Assembly: GCA_015488885.1 (NCBI GenBank)
Contig: WFMW01000061.1
Span: forward strand, 49,236-113,235
Reading direction: 5' to 3'
From: Gammaproteobacteria bacterium
GTDB lineage: Bacteria > Pseudomonadota > Gammaproteobacteria > SZUA-229
DNA length: 64,000 nucleotides
This document shows positions 37,129 through 46,602 of the stretch, piece after piece (position 1 is the stretch's first letter; every line of letters starts with the position of its first letter). Under the pieces are notes generated by a model. It was not told the DNA's origin. It saw only the letters and a program-made list of their open reading frames with translations, and did not search any database. The position numbers and the translations under genes are program-made.

Positions 37129-37452
37129 ATGTCTATTGATATAAATGGCATTAGCAACAAGCCGATACCCGCAAGAGTTGGCGGAACGGGTGATGAAGCA
37201 AAAGTCAGGCAGCAGCAAACCGCACAGACAGCCGAAACCGGACAGTCATCCACCAATGACACATTCAGCCTTTCAGATAGCGCCAGACAACTGGGTAAAC
37301 TTGACAATGCCAGCAGCGCCGCACCCGTGATTGACACTCAGCGTGTCGAGCAGGTTAAGCAGGCAATTAAAGATGGCAGTTACTCTGTGGATCCGGTAAA
37401 AATCGCCAATAAACTGATGCAGTTTGAAAGCATGCTTAAACCCAAAGGCTAG
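37129..37452 (+). CDS. flgM: Anti-sigma-28 factor FlgM
   Basis: A 107-residue protein that holds FliA inactive until it is exported through the finished hook. The N-terminal half is polar and disordered (the export-competent part), starting with the INGISNKP motif. The C-terminal sigma-binding helices contain RVEQVKQAIKDGSYSVDPVK and IANKLMQFE. A GAGGGAC ribosome site precedes the ATG. flgN follows after 52 bases. Confidence 0.94.
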   Translation: MSIDINGISNKPIPARVGGTGDEAKVRQQQTAQTAETGQSSTNDTFSLSDSARQLGKLDNASSAAPVIDTQRVEQVKQAIKDGSYSVDPVKIANKLMQFESMLKPKG

Positions 37453-37504
37453 CCACCTGTCCGACTCTGGCAATAATTAACAATACAACAGGCGGGAATA
37501 CTCA

Positions 37505-38029
37505 GTGACAAACCAGTTCAGCAATCTACAACAACAGCAAATAACACAGGCCTTACAGCATGAAATTCGCTGTGCAGAACAGATGTTGCAGGCCTTACAG
37601 ACAGAAACCACCGCGCTGGGCGAACATACACCGGCACCACTGGAAGCCGTGTTACAAACCAAACTGGATAAAATGCAGCAGCTTGAACTGGCCAGCAGGC
37701 AGCGTGAATCTTTACTCAAGGCGCTACTCAAGCCGAATCAGTCAGCCACTACATTAAACTACGCCGCCGTGTTTGAACACAATGGTACGTTACAGCCATT
37801 ATGGCAGTCATTAATGCAACTGGCACAACGCTGTCAGCAATTAAATTATATCAATGGCAGTCTGGTAGAACGCGGCCATCAACAATCGCGACATGCGATG
37901 AATATCCTGCAGGGCGCGACCAACTATACTGACGCTGATATCAATACCACAATAAACCATTCCGATGGTTACAATCACACAGGACAGACAACCTGGTCAA
38001 ACAGCAGTCACTCACTGGCACAGGTTTAA
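37505..38029 (+). CDS. flgN: FlgN-family export chaperone for FlgK/FlgL
   Basis: A 174-residue helical Gln-rich protein immediately after flgM, the usual place for FlgN, which escorts FlgK and FlgL to the export gate. The N-terminal helix (LQQQQITQALQHEIRCAEQM) and the later RESLLKALLK block fit the family; the C-terminal 30 residues are polar and look disordered. Start is GTG with a GGCGGGA site upstream. It converges on the DUF3135 gene with a 5-base gap. Confidence 0.85.
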   Translation: MTNQFSNLQQQQITQALQHEIRCAEQMLQALQTETTALGEHTPAPLEAVLQTKLDKMQQLELASRQRESLLKALLKPNQSATTLNYAAVFEHNGTLQPLWQSLMQLAQRCQQLNYINGSLVERGHQQSRHAMNILQGATNYTDADINTTINHSDGYNHTGQTTWSNSSHSLAQV

Positions 38030-38034
38030 ATGCC

Positions 38035-38343
38035 TTAAAACTGCCGCCGCATACTCAACTGGTTTAACTGTTCCAGTAAACCGTTTTCACCGGTCACACT
38101 TTCCCACATCATATTTGATATACGAATACAGGCAGCCAGCGGCGTTCTGGCCAAACGACGCTCCTGATCAACCCGCCATTGCAGACCGATTAAGCGCCGC
38201 CGGTTATCCTCTGGAGCTTCATCAATCACATTATTAATCATTTGCACGCGTAACAACTCAAAAGCCTCAGGGTCATTTTTTGCCATTGTCATCATCGTAT
38301 CAAACCAGCCGTCAAAATCCGTTGTCATATCTAATGGTTTCAT
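38035..38343 (-). CDS. DUF3135 family protein
   Basis: A protein of about 102 residues matching the small DUF3135 family: DFDGWFDTMMTMAKNDPEAF near the N-terminus, then RRRLIGLQWRVDQERRLA. Function is unknown. The start at 38343 is preferred because a GGGA site lies about 9 bases upstream, inside the longer frame that begins at 38358. Members are common in gammaproteobacteria near flagellar or housekeeping genes; nothing further can be inferred. Confidence 0.72.
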   Translation of the reverse strand: MKPLDMTTDFDGWFDTMMTMAKNDPEAFELLRVQMINNVIDEAPEDNRRRLIGLQWRVDQERRLARTPLAACIRISNMMWESVTGENGLLEQLNQLSMRRQF

Positions 38344-38401
38344 TATTTTTTCCCGCATTTGCTATTTTGTACAATTTACAACCACAGCATACACGCTTTT
38401 T

Positions 38402-40717
38402 TTAGCTTTTACCAGCCAAAATTCTCTTTAAATAAACTTCAACCTGTTGATATTTATGACGTATTTCTGGCATCTTGTGTTCTAATCCAGACAGGTCAAG
38501 TAAACCATCACGGCCTTGCTGTTCAATTTCCCGACAATCATCAGAAAACCCCTTCGCCCCAACTGCTGCACTTGAAGATTTTAATGAATGCGCAATATCC
38601 ACCACCTTCGGGAGATCTTTTTGCACAATTGCCGCTAACAACTCAGCAAGTAAAACCGGTGTTTGTTGCAGATAGATATCAATCACACGCTGAACCAGAG
38701 AAGGCTTGCTGCCTGCTGTCGCGGCAGACAACCGTTTTCTGCGCTGCTCGGTCTGGCGTAAACGATCAATCACCGACGTATCGATAATCAGCGCCTGTTG
38801 AGGTACGGCAGGTGTCACAGAGGATGATTCAGTAGCTGAACAGGACGGTGACGGCAAGTGATCACCCTGAGATGTGGCTGCTGCTACCACTTTCATATCA
38901 GGCACCTGACCCGCTGTCTGTTTTGTCCATTTTTCGACAATGGTGAGCAAATCATTAAATTTAAACGGTTTCGACAGGAAGTCATTCATGCCGCTATCCA
39001 GGCATTTTTTACGTGCCCCGCTGACTGCATGAGCCGTTAATGCAATAATGGGTACGGCTGCTATATTCTTCTGCCGCTCATATTCACGAATTTTCCCGGT
39101 TGCCCTAAAACCATCCATTACCGGCATTTCACAATCCATTAATACCAGTGAATAAATCCGCTGCTGACAGGCGGCAACAGCCTCTTTACCATTATTGGCA
39201 ATATCGATATGGTATGATTGCTCAAGCATATCAACCACTACCTCCTGGTTAACAAGATTATCTTCTACCAGCAAAATAGATTTATCTGCCGCTTCTGGCA
39301 TAGACGTTTGAATTTTGTCCATCGCCTTCATGTCTGTTACCACGGGTGTCGATGGTGAGACCGGCTCAGCTAGCGGTAATTCAAACCAGAAACAACTACC
39401 CTGCCCCCATTGACTATTGACCCCAATAGCACCATGCATCAACTCTAGCAGCTGTTTACAGTAACTCAAACCAATACCTGTCCCACTCACCCCGTCCTCC
39501 GTCATTCCCGGGCGTGAAAAAGGTACAAATAAAGCCTGTATGTCGCCATTACGCAGTCCATATCCTGTATCTATCACTGAAACCAGACCACAGTTATCAT
39601 CTTTTTTCTGCATTTCAATACGAATACTGCCGCTCTGGCGATTATATTTAATTGCATTTTCCAGCAGATTTAACAAAACCTGCTTCAGCCGTATCTGATC
39701 GGCCTTTAGCCAGAACCCATCCGCTATATGATTAACCCGAATACAGATATTACGTTGCTGCAATTTTGACTCAAGAAGCGCCAATACCTGCTCAATTACC
39801 TGCTTACAGTCAATACTGCTGATTTGAATATCAAGACGCCCCGTTTCAATTCGGGAAAGGTTCAGTACATCATTAACCAGTGTTAGTAAATGTTGCGCTG
39901 CTACCCGTATTTTTTCTGTACGCTGATATTGCTTTTCGGCGAGCGGCTGTTTTTCATCATGTTGCAACAACTCGTTCAGACCAATAATAGCATTCAGCGG
40001 TGTTCTCAACTCATGACTCATTCGCGAGAGGAATTCTGATTTTGCATTATTGGCTCGTTTTGCTTCTTCTTTTTGTTCAAACAGTTCCTGCCCACGGATA
40101 AGTGACTGCTCCTGTAGAATCAATAATTCTTCCGTACTGTGATAAAAAGAAAATGCCGTGCGAAGTATAAAAACAAGATACACCACCAGAGCAGTGATTA
40201 CCGCCAGCACATCAGGAATGGCTAATTTATAAATAATAGATAATAAAGGTAACAATAACAGCAGAATAAACAGGCTAACGGCAACACGACGGTATCCCAT
40301 TGTCAGGATAGCACCTGATGACATCCCCATGATAATAACGAACAACAGCACCTGTCCATTCAAGCCAATATCCGGCAATAACAGAAACACCATTCCGGCC
40401 CAGACACAACCCGTAAGAACAACACCTGTGGTATAGAAAAAATCAGCTTTTTTAACCGTTTTTCCAGTAAGACCTCGTTTCTTCAGCCGGTTATACCACC
40501 ACAGAGTCGCAGAGCGATACCCCAGAACAGCCACAAAAAGCCCGACCCAGGGCAATAATTTTTGCCACGTGGCTGAAGATAATAAAAATACGAACATCAA
40601 CCCCACTATGACCAGCGTATTGATAATTGCCCACAACATTTTTTGCATGGCAAGATCCACCAGTCGAGCATAGACACGTTCGGTGACAGTTAACGCCAGA
40701 TTAGAATCATTCATCAT
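38402..40717 (-). CDS. Membrane hybrid histidine kinase (HisKA-HATPase-REC-HPt)
   Basis: A 771-residue hybrid kinase. Residues 25-190 form about six membrane segments without a large periplasmic loop. A short coiled coil leads to HisKA with His235 (SRMSHELRTPLNAI), then HATPase_c (N box LLENAIKYN, G boxes DTGYGLRNGD and GTGIGLSYCKQL), a receiver near 478-600 (LLVEDNLVNQEV, LMDCEMPVMDGF) and a C-terminal HPt with His in VDIAHSLKSSSAAVGA. This is the BarA/ArcB-like phosphorelay order. No partner regulator is adjacent. Its membrane and linker segments resemble those of the kinase at 49929-51317, suggesting paralogy. Confidence 0.93.
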   Translation of the reverse strand: MMNDSNLALTVTERVYARLVDLAMQKMLWAIINTLVIVGLMFVFLLSSATWQKLLPWVGLFVAVLGYRSATLWWYNRLKKRGLTGKTVKKADFFYTTGVVLTGCVWAGMVFLLLPDIGLNGQVLLFVIIMGMSSGAILTMGYRRVAVSLFILLLLLPLLSIIYKLAIPDVLAVITALVVYLVFILRTAFSFYHSTEELLILQEQSLIRGQELFEQKEEAKRANNAKSEFLSRMSHELRTPLNAIIGLNELLQHDEKQPLAEKQYQRTEKIRVAAQHLLTLVNDVLNLSRIETGRLDIQISSIDCKQVIEQVLALLESKLQQRNICIRVNHIADGFWLKADQIRLKQVLLNLLENAIKYNRQSGSIRIEMQKKDDNCGLVSVIDTGYGLRNGDIQALFVPFSRPGMTEDGVSGTGIGLSYCKQLLELMHGAIGVNSQWGQGSCFWFELPLAEPVSPSTPVVTDMKAMDKIQTSMPEAADKSILLVEDNLVNQEVVVDMLEQSYHIDIANNGKEAVAACQQRIYSLVLMDCEMPVMDGFRATGKIREYERQKNIAAVPIIALTAHAVSGARKKCLDSGMNDFLSKPFKFNDLLTIVEKWTKQTAGQVPDMKVVAAATSQGDHLPSPSCSATESSSVTPAVPQQALIIDTSVIDRLRQTEQRRKRLSAATAGSKPSLVQRVIDIYLQQTPVLLAELLAAIVQKDLPKVVDIAHSLKSSSAAVGAKGFSDDCREIEQQGRDGLLDLSGLEHKMPEIRHKYQQVEVYLKRILAGKS

Positions 40718-40984
40718 TATACTTAATATAACAATAAATTTTCATCCCTGCCATTATCTGGATAATTCATCATCCTATGTCTACACAACAACAATCTGTC
40801 CATATGCAACAGAAAAGTCGTATCAATCAGCGTATTATTATGGGCGGAAAAACAGACACCCTGGAACAGAGCCATTTATCTACCATGTTTCAACGGGTAT
40901 ATTATGACTTAATTGCATAGAAGAACTGGCAAAATGTCACCGGTCGTTTTATGATTCAACCATCTACAGTATAACCGGATCCCA

Positions 40985-43465
40985 ATGGAAAGCAGCCTGA
41001 AAGCAGCAATACCAGCCAGAATACTGATCGTCGATGACGATCCGATGATGCGCCTCCTCATGCACGAGTCACTGGACAATGGTAGTTATGACATCCTTGA
41101 GTTTAGCAACGGCATTGATGTGCTTAACGATATTCAACAGCAAACACCGGACATGGTGTTGCTTGATGTAAAAATGCCCGGTATGAGTGGCTTTGAGGTT
41201 TGCAGCCAGATTCGAGAAAACTATGACGATAACAGTATTGCAATCGTTGTCGTTACCGGGCTGGATGATTCAGACTCAATAGAACAGGCATTTAATCTTG
41301 GTGCCACCGCCTTTATTAGCAAACCGATAAACCCGGTTACCTTACCCTACCGCATTCAATATTTGCTGCAGGCAAAAAATGCCTTTGCCGCACTTAAACA
41401 ACGTGAGATCTACCTGGAATATATGGACAGGATTTCACGTATTCTGACGCATAACAATAGTCTTGAAACCATCCTGCAGGATACTCTGGAAGAAATGCAG
41501 CATATTTTTGATGCTGACCGAGTGCTTATACTCAGCTCATATAATACCCAGCCTTATTCCATGGCAACAGTCTGTGAAACGGTCAGTAAGCAATGTATAC
41601 CTCTGGCCGACGACATCAATCCATTTATCGAATCGCTATCACACAATACATTTTATCGTGCCAGAAACAGTGAGTACCCGGTTATATGCGCATCATCCGA
41701 ACTAAAAAACTGCCATATTGAACAAATTGACTGCTCAATCAAGCAACTTATTATTAAAGCGTTGCCACTGCCAGATCAGCAAACCTGGTATATCATTATG
41801 CATCAGTGTAGCAGCTCAACTGTCTGGACAGACACACACCTCGAAACCTTTTACCGTATTGCACTTCGACTTGGTTCTATTCTGTCACAACATTTACTGA
41901 TGCAACGCCTGCACGAAAGTGAAGCCTTGCTCAGGCAGGCACAGCATATTGGCAAACTTGGTAACTGGACACTGAACATGATAACTGGAGAACTAAACTG
42001 GTCAGACGAAATCTACCATATCTATGGTTATGAACCAGGTACGCAAAAGCCGACACCGGCACTGTTTCATGAACGCGTTGTCGAAGAAGATCTTGACCGT
42101 CTTCATCAGTTTGAACAGGATGCCTATTACGTGGAAAATACCAGCAGTATTGAGTACCGTATAAAACTACCTGATAAAAATATTCGATGGATTCATAAAC
42201 AGAGCATCAGTAAATTTGATGAAAAAGGTCATCTTGTTGCCGTCAATGGAACGGTACAGGATATAACCGAACGCATCTTAAAACAGGAACAGGAAGTTCA
42301 TGAACATAAAATGGATGCCGTGGGCCAGCTAACCAGTGGTGTGGCTCATGATTTTGGAAATTTAATGACCATCGCCAAAGGCAACCTTGACCTGATCGAC
42401 GATGGTTTTATGCAACGTTATAACATAGAAGATGATGACCGTGAGATTATAGACGATGCACGCTCAGCCATTTATGATGGTGTTGCTCTCACCAGACAAC
42501 TGCTGGCCTTTTCAAGAAAAAAATCTATTGCACCTGAACAGCTTAACATTGAACAGGCCATTAGTAATTTCAGCCACCTGTTTAAAAAAACACTGGGCGA
42601 CACGATCAGATTACACATTAAGATACAGCCGGATTTACCCGACATACTGGTGGATGCGAATCAATTTGAAAGCAGTCTGTTAAATGCCATTATTAATGCC
42701 AGAGATGCAATGCCAAAAGGCGGGCGATTGACCATTCATGCAAAATTACGTCACAAATCTCCACGATCATTATTGCTGAACACCATGTCTTCACCGGCAC
42801 AAAATTATATCCGTCTTACCATAGCAGATACTGGCGAAGGCATGGACAGCCATACACTAAGCCGCGCCACCGAACCCTTTTTTACCACTAAAAAAAATGT
42901 CGGCACCGGACTGGGATTAAGTATGATCTATGGTTTTATGCGTCAATCTGGTGGCATACTTGAAATTGAAAGCAGGAAAAATAAAGGCACCTGCCTGTTA
43001 ATGTATTTTCCCTTGTGTGAAACCCGCTTTGTAACAGGTATAAATGAATCAACATCACCGCAGACCGCCGTAACATTAAATAAAGCCTTAACTGTTCTGG
43101 TCGTTGAAGATCGCGAAGCGGTGCGCCGTTTTGCTGCCCGCTGTCTGCAAAATACTTTTAGCCATATTCTCCAGGCAGAAACAGCCGACGAAGCGATTCA
43201 ACTACTAAATAAAGATAAAAGTATTCAGCTGGTTTTTTCTGATATTTTAATGCCCGGCACCATGGATGGCCGCGACCTCGCAGTATGGTTAAAACAAAAT
43301 CGACCCGAAGTAAAAGTTTTACTCACCACAGCATCCGAACGTGAAACTGATAAAATGCTTACTAGCACAATCGCAGAATTCCTGCTTCTACCCAAACCTT
43401 ATACCCAACAGGATCTACTGAAAAAAATAAATGAAATGCTATCCGCTGACCCTGTCCAGAAATAG
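40985..43465 (+). CDS. Soluble hybrid kinase (REC-PAS-HisKA-HATPase-REC)
   Basis: An 826-residue cytosolic protein. An N-terminal receiver (about 12-130; ILIVDDDPMMRLLM, VLLDVKMPGMSGFEV) is followed by a GAF-sized Cys-containing region (about 140-305), a PAS domain (about 315-430; ITGELNWSDEIYHIYGYEPG), HisKA with GVAHDFGNLMTIAKGNLDLI, HATPase_c (TEPFFTTKKNVGTGLGLSMI) and a C-terminal receiver (VLVVEDREAVRRF, FSDILMPG). The HDFxN-type His box is of the NtrB-like class. It ends 162 bases before a FleQ-like activator, so it may feed that regulator, as NtrB/FleS kinases do (inference). Confidence 0.9.
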   Translation: MESSLKAAIPARILIVDDDPMMRLLMHESLDNGSYDILEFSNGIDVLNDIQQQTPDMVLLDVKMPGMSGFEVCSQIRENYDDNSIAIVVVTGLDDSDSIEQAFNLGATAFISKPINPVTLPYRIQYLLQAKNAFAALKQREIYLEYMDRISRILTHNNSLETILQDTLEEMQHIFDADRVLILSSYNTQPYSMATVCETVSKQCIPLADDINPFIESLSHNTFYRARNSEYPVICASSELKNCHIEQIDCSIKQLIIKALPLPDQQTWYIIMHQCSSSTVWTDTHLETFYRIALRLGSILSQHLLMQRLHESEALLRQAQHIGKLGNWTLNMITGELNWSDEIYHIYGYEPGTQKPTPALFHERVVEEDLDRLHQFEQDAYYVENTSSIEYRIKLPDKNIRWIHKQSISKFDEKGHLVAVNGTVQDITERILKQEQEVHEHKMDAVGQLTSGVAHDFGNLMTIAKGNLDLIDDGFMQRYNIEDDDREIIDDARSAIYDGVALTRQLLAFSRKKSIAPEQLNIEQAISNFSHLFKKTLGDTIRLHIKIQPDLPDILVDANQFESSLLNAIINARDAMPKGGRLTIHAKLRHKSPRSLLLNTMSSPAQNYIRLTIADTGEGMDSHTLSRATEPFFTTKKNVGTGLGLSMIYGFMRQSGGILEIESRKNKGTCLLMYFPLCETRFVTGINESTSPQTAVTLNKALTVLVVEDREAVRRFAARCLQNTFSHILQAETADEAIQLLNKDKSIQLVFSDILMPGTMDGRDLAVWLKQNRPEVKVLLTTASERETDKMLTSTIAEFLLLPKPYTQQDLLKKINEMLSADPVQK

Positions 43466-43627
43466 GCACATAACTTTACATTACTTTACACTTCAATTCG
43501 CCAATTTTTTGGCATCCCCCTTTTCTTCTACCTACACTTTTATGACACGTAGCAAACAGATGCGCCGTCATTTTTCTGGCACATGGTGTTGCCTACGACA
43601 GCAAAAATCGAGAAGCAGAGCGGTATT

Positions 43628-44758
43628 ATGAACAAAAGTCAGCCATATAAAAGTCAGTCATATAATGAACAACCTAAAAGTCATGAACAACCTAAAATGC
43701 AGCGTAAAATTCTTTTTCGTAGTCTAGTCGGCAATAGCAAAGCCATGCTAGCCGTGCGCAAAGATATCGAACAGGTTGCCCCCAGTGATGCAAATGTACT
43801 CATTCTTGGAGAATCTGGTACTGGTAAGGAAGTGGTTGCACGCAATGTTCATTACCATTCTCGACGCCGCAACAAAGCCTTTGTCCCGGTTAACTGTGGC
43901 GCCATCCCCCCCGACCTGCTCGAATCTGAATTATTTGGCCATGAGAAGGGTGCTTTTACTGGTGCCATTTCAGCTCGCCAGGGACGCTTTTCAATGGCAG
44001 AAGGCGGAACTTTATTTCTGGATGAAATTGGCGAAATGACGATGGCAATGCAGGTAAAATTGCTACGTGTACTGGAAGAACGAACTTTTGAACGTGTTGG
44101 GGGAAACACGACTATTCATGCAGATATACGCATCGTTGCGGCCACCAATCGTAATCTTAAAGAAATGGTGACACAGGGTAAATTCAGAGAAGATCTTTAT
44201 TTCCGTCTGGATGTCTTTCCTATTCGGTTACCTGCACTACGTGAACGTATTACCGACCTGCCACTACTGGTAAATGAGCTTATTTCCAGACTTGAACATA
44301 ACAAAGGTAGCTCAGTACGTTTTTCTACTGATGCTATTATGGCGCTTTCACAGTACAACTGGCCGGGCAATGTGCGTGAACTGGCCAACCAGATAGAACG
44401 TATGGCGATTAAACATCCCTGCGGCCTGGTTCAGTCGCAGCATCTACCGGAAAAATTTCAGTGTGCCACACAATCTGTACCTCAACAGCTGGATGTTGCG
44501 GCCATTGATGCCATTATGCAAAAACCACAAGCCGAATCTACTTCATTTACGACACCAGGCCTAAACTTCCCTGCTGAGGATTTTGACCTGAAGGCCTATA
44601 TGGCAAATATTGAAGTAAGTATTATTCAGACCGCACTGGATAAATCTCATGGGGTAATTGCTCACGCAGCGAAAAGCCTGGGGATGCAGCGAACCACATT
44701 GGCTGAAAAAATGCGTAAATATCATATTAGCCGCCCCATGGAATCCAGTGCGGCATAA
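43628..44758 (+). CDS. FleQ-like sigma-54 activator lacking the N-terminal domain
   Basis: A protein of about 376 residues. After a short polar N-terminus comes an AAA+ domain (Walker A GESGTGKE 61-68, sigma-54 contact loop GAFTGA 108-113, Walker B LFLDEIG) and a Fis-type HTH ([20 protein letters not shown]). The sequence is FleQ/FlrA-like throughout, including LFRS (29-32), Arg72-Asn73 and Glu217/Arg221, at the positions that contact c-di-GMP in P. aeruginosa FleQ. The roughly 130-residue FleQ N-terminal domain is missing. The start at 43628 is chosen because the frame upstream looks non-coding. Likely activator of the sigma-54 flagellar promoters, but a second, full FleQ elsewhere is possible. 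Confidence 0.85.
   Translation: MNKSQPYKSQSYNEQPKSHEQPKMQRKILFRSLVGNSKAMLAVRKDIEQVAPSDANVLILGESGTGKEVVARNVHYHSRRRNKAFVPVNCGAIPPDLLESELFGHEKGAFTGAISARQGRFSMAEGGTLFLDEIGEMTMAMQVKLLRVLEERTFERVGGNTTIHADIRIVAATNRNLKEMVTQGKFREDLYFRLDVFPIRLPALRERITDLPLLVNELISRLEHNKGSSVRFSTDAIMALSQYNWPGNVRELANQIERMAIKHPCGLVQSQHLPEKFQCATQSVPQQLDVAAIDAIMQKPQAESTSFTTPGLNFPAEDFDLKAYMANIEVSIIQTALDKSHGVIAHAAKSLGMQRTTLAEKMRKYHISRPMESSAA
43634..43700. repeat. Degenerate tandem repeats in the FleQ-like N-terminus
   Basis: Two adjacent 15-bp units (43634-43648 and 43649-43663, one mismatch, AAAAGTCAGYCATAT), then two adjacent 18-bp units (43665-43682 and 43683-43700, first 15 bases identical). All are multiples of three and encode the polar leader before the AAA+ domain. 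Confidence 0.8.
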
Positions 44759-44840
44759 GGTCATCCCTGAAAAGACAACATCTCTGGCTTACATACTACT
44801 TAACTCGAACGGTGATTAATCGACACACAGCCACTGAGGT

Positions 44841-45440
44841 TTATTCTGATCCTTTAACGGAAGCAACAACGCCATCAATTTCTTTTTTAATTACATGATG
44901 ACTAATTAAATCACGAACATCATCATTCATATCGACAAATTCAACAGCAACCTTATACTGATTTTTTAGTTTGTTAATTTTGTTACAGCTGACCACTTTT
45001 GCACAGCTGAAAATAATGTTATTTTCAGGCAATAAAACCAGTTCTATTTCCAGCAGACTGGCAATCATAATCGGGCTACTGCTATGAAATGAAATCCCTC
45101 CAGCACTCAGATTCACTTCCTCAGGCTCAATATCCATCTCAGCAAGCTCATTACTTACCAGACAATCACCTAATAAATCCATTTTCTTATCCAGCATACC
45201 AAGATACTTAGCTACTTTTGAATTTCTTGCAGCAATCATCTTATGTAACGGCTGCATTTCTCTGGTAATATTTTCCAGCTTCGCCTTCAAGGTCAACCTT
45301 TTTTTTCGTTGCTGATACCGAACTTCACGTTGTATTAATTGCTCTTCAGCATCAACAATATTAATCTTTAAAAGAGAAATATCATCAATCCTGAAATAAT
45401 TACGTCGTTCATTAGAAAAAGTACGTTTATTTTTTAGCAT
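44841..45440 (-). CDS. PilZ-domain protein in the stator operon
   Basis: A 199-residue protein with a PilZ-type c-di-GMP signature: ERRNYFRID near the N-terminus (Arg13 and Arg17 form RxxxR) and EVNLSAGGISFHSSSP about 95 residues later (N-x-S-x-x-G). Between them is a charged coiled-coil insertion (about residues 35-90), longer than in a minimal PilZ. The gene overlaps the motB 3' end by 14 bases, so it is co-expressed with the stator. By analogy with YcgR and similar proteins it may brake or tune the motor in response to c-di-GMP (inference). Confidence 0.78.
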   Translation of the reverse strand: MLKNKRTFSNERRNYFRIDDISLLKINIVDAEEQLIQREVRYQQRKKRLTLKAKLENITREMQPLHKMIAARNSKVAKYLGMLDKKMDLLGDCLVSNELAEMDIEPEEVNLSAGGISFHSSSPIMIASLLEIELVLLPENNIIFSCAKVVSCNKINKLKNQYKVAVEFVDMNDDVRDLISHHVIKKEIDGVVASVKGSE

Positions 45441-46527
45441 TTTTATCCACCTTATTGACGATTGAACTAACGGGTGTTTTTTCGATTTTTAATTTCTCTG
45501 CAATTTTCACTGAAGCCTTTTTCTGTTGCACACTGCCGGTTAATTTTTTCTGTTTTTTCTTTGTCTGTTTCAGTTGTTTTTTTGATGTATTATTATTTAT
45601 CGGCATGTGTTCATAGGAAAGCTCTATCTCTACCCGCCGGTTTTTAGCACGCCCCTTCCAGGTTTTATTGGATACCAGCGGTTTTGTATCAGCAAAAGCT
45701 TCCAGCTCAAAATGTTTGTTTTTCAGTTTTGGCTGTTTTTGTAATACTTCAATAACACTAACTGCACGTGATGCTGACAACTCCCAGTTAGAACGAAAAC
45801 GATCAGTGTGTATCGGTAGATTATCGGTATGCCCGGAAACAATAATCTCACCATTAAAATCATTAAAGACATCGGCTATTTTATTTGCCACCAGCTTGAA
45901 TGGTTTAATTATTTTTGCACTGCCTGATGGAAAGGAACCTTTTTCACGAACACGTAATATGATCTGCTCATCTTTTACCTCTAGCTCAATCAAACCTTTT
46001 TTTATTTCCTTGCTTAATTCTTTACGAATCACTTTACTGTCATGCTCGACACGCTTAATTCGTTCCAGCTTTTCTTTGCTCAATGAATATTCATTACCAG
46101 ATCCAGACTTAGTTACTGAGGGTTGTTTTATATTTTTTCCATTATCTGCTTTTGAACCAGTTTCTCTCTCCTGAGTCTGCTTTGACTTTTTCTGCGCGTC
46201 ATAAATCCTCGGGAATCTATGTAAATTATCCATTGTCATCTGCCTGACAATATTCAATGGTGTTGGCGTCGGACGACCCGGACTGAATTCTCTGGCAATA
46301 ATATTATTACCTACGGGCGCATCTTCCGCCTTTATTTCTCGTTGCACACCAAAGGCATTTTTCATTGAACCTGAAAGTTGCTTGTATTTTTGCTTATCAA
46401 TTTCGGAGAATGAGAATAGCAGCACAAAAAATGCCAGCAATAATGACATTAAATCCGAAAATGTCATTATCCATCCCGGGGCACCATCCGGGCAGGTCTG
46501 TTGTTCGCATTCGCAATCCTGACTCAT
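45427..46527 (-). CDS. motB: Stator protein MotB/PomB (Na+-type)
   Basis: A 366-residue inner-membrane stator subunit. One N-terminal transmembrane helix carries the ion-binding Asp in MTFSDLMSLLLAFFVLLFSF; the CPDGAPGWI leader, SEIDKQKYKQLSGSMKNAFG and following residues are PomB-like, which suggests Na+ drive. The periplasmic OmpA-like domain binds peptidoglycan (IIVSGHTDNLPIHTDRFRSN, then NRRVEIEL). The tail is unusually Lys-rich. It lies 75 bases after motA and overlaps the PilZ gene by 14 bases. Confidence 0.93.
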   Translation of the reverse strand: MSQDCECEQQTCPDGAPGWIMTFSDLMSLLLAFFVLLFSFSEIDKQKYKQLSGSMKNAFGVQREIKAEDAPVGNNIIAREFSPGRPTPTPLNIVRQMTMDNLHRFPRIYDAQKKSKQTQERETGSKADNGKNIKQPSVTKSGSGNEYSLSKEKLERIKRVEHDSKVIRKELSKEIKKGLIELEVKDEQIILRVREKGSFPSGSAKIIKPFKLVANKIADVFNDFNGEIIVSGHTDNLPIHTDRFRSNWELSASRAVSVIEVLQKQPKLKNKHFELEAFADTKPLVSNKTWKGRAKNRRVEIELSYEHMPINNNTSKKQLKQTKKKQKKLTGSVQQKKASVKIAEKLKIEKTPVSSIVNKVDKNAKK

Positions 46528-46602
46528 ATCAATTTCTCTTATTTCAGCTGGGCTTTATGCAATTCATGCATATAACGCGTATATACAAGTTTTCCAGACC
46601 AC

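Noticed and set aside
40777..40920. A 47-codon open frame between the two large kinases on the + strand.
   Set aside because: No ribosome site, no recognisable sequence and no coupling to a neighbour; probably chance.
43577..43592. TGGCAC-N6-TTGC element upstream of the FleQ-like gene, resembling a sigma-54 promoter.
   Set aside because: GG and GC doublets are 11 bases apart rather than 10; sigma-54 promoters tolerate this poorly, so it was not called.
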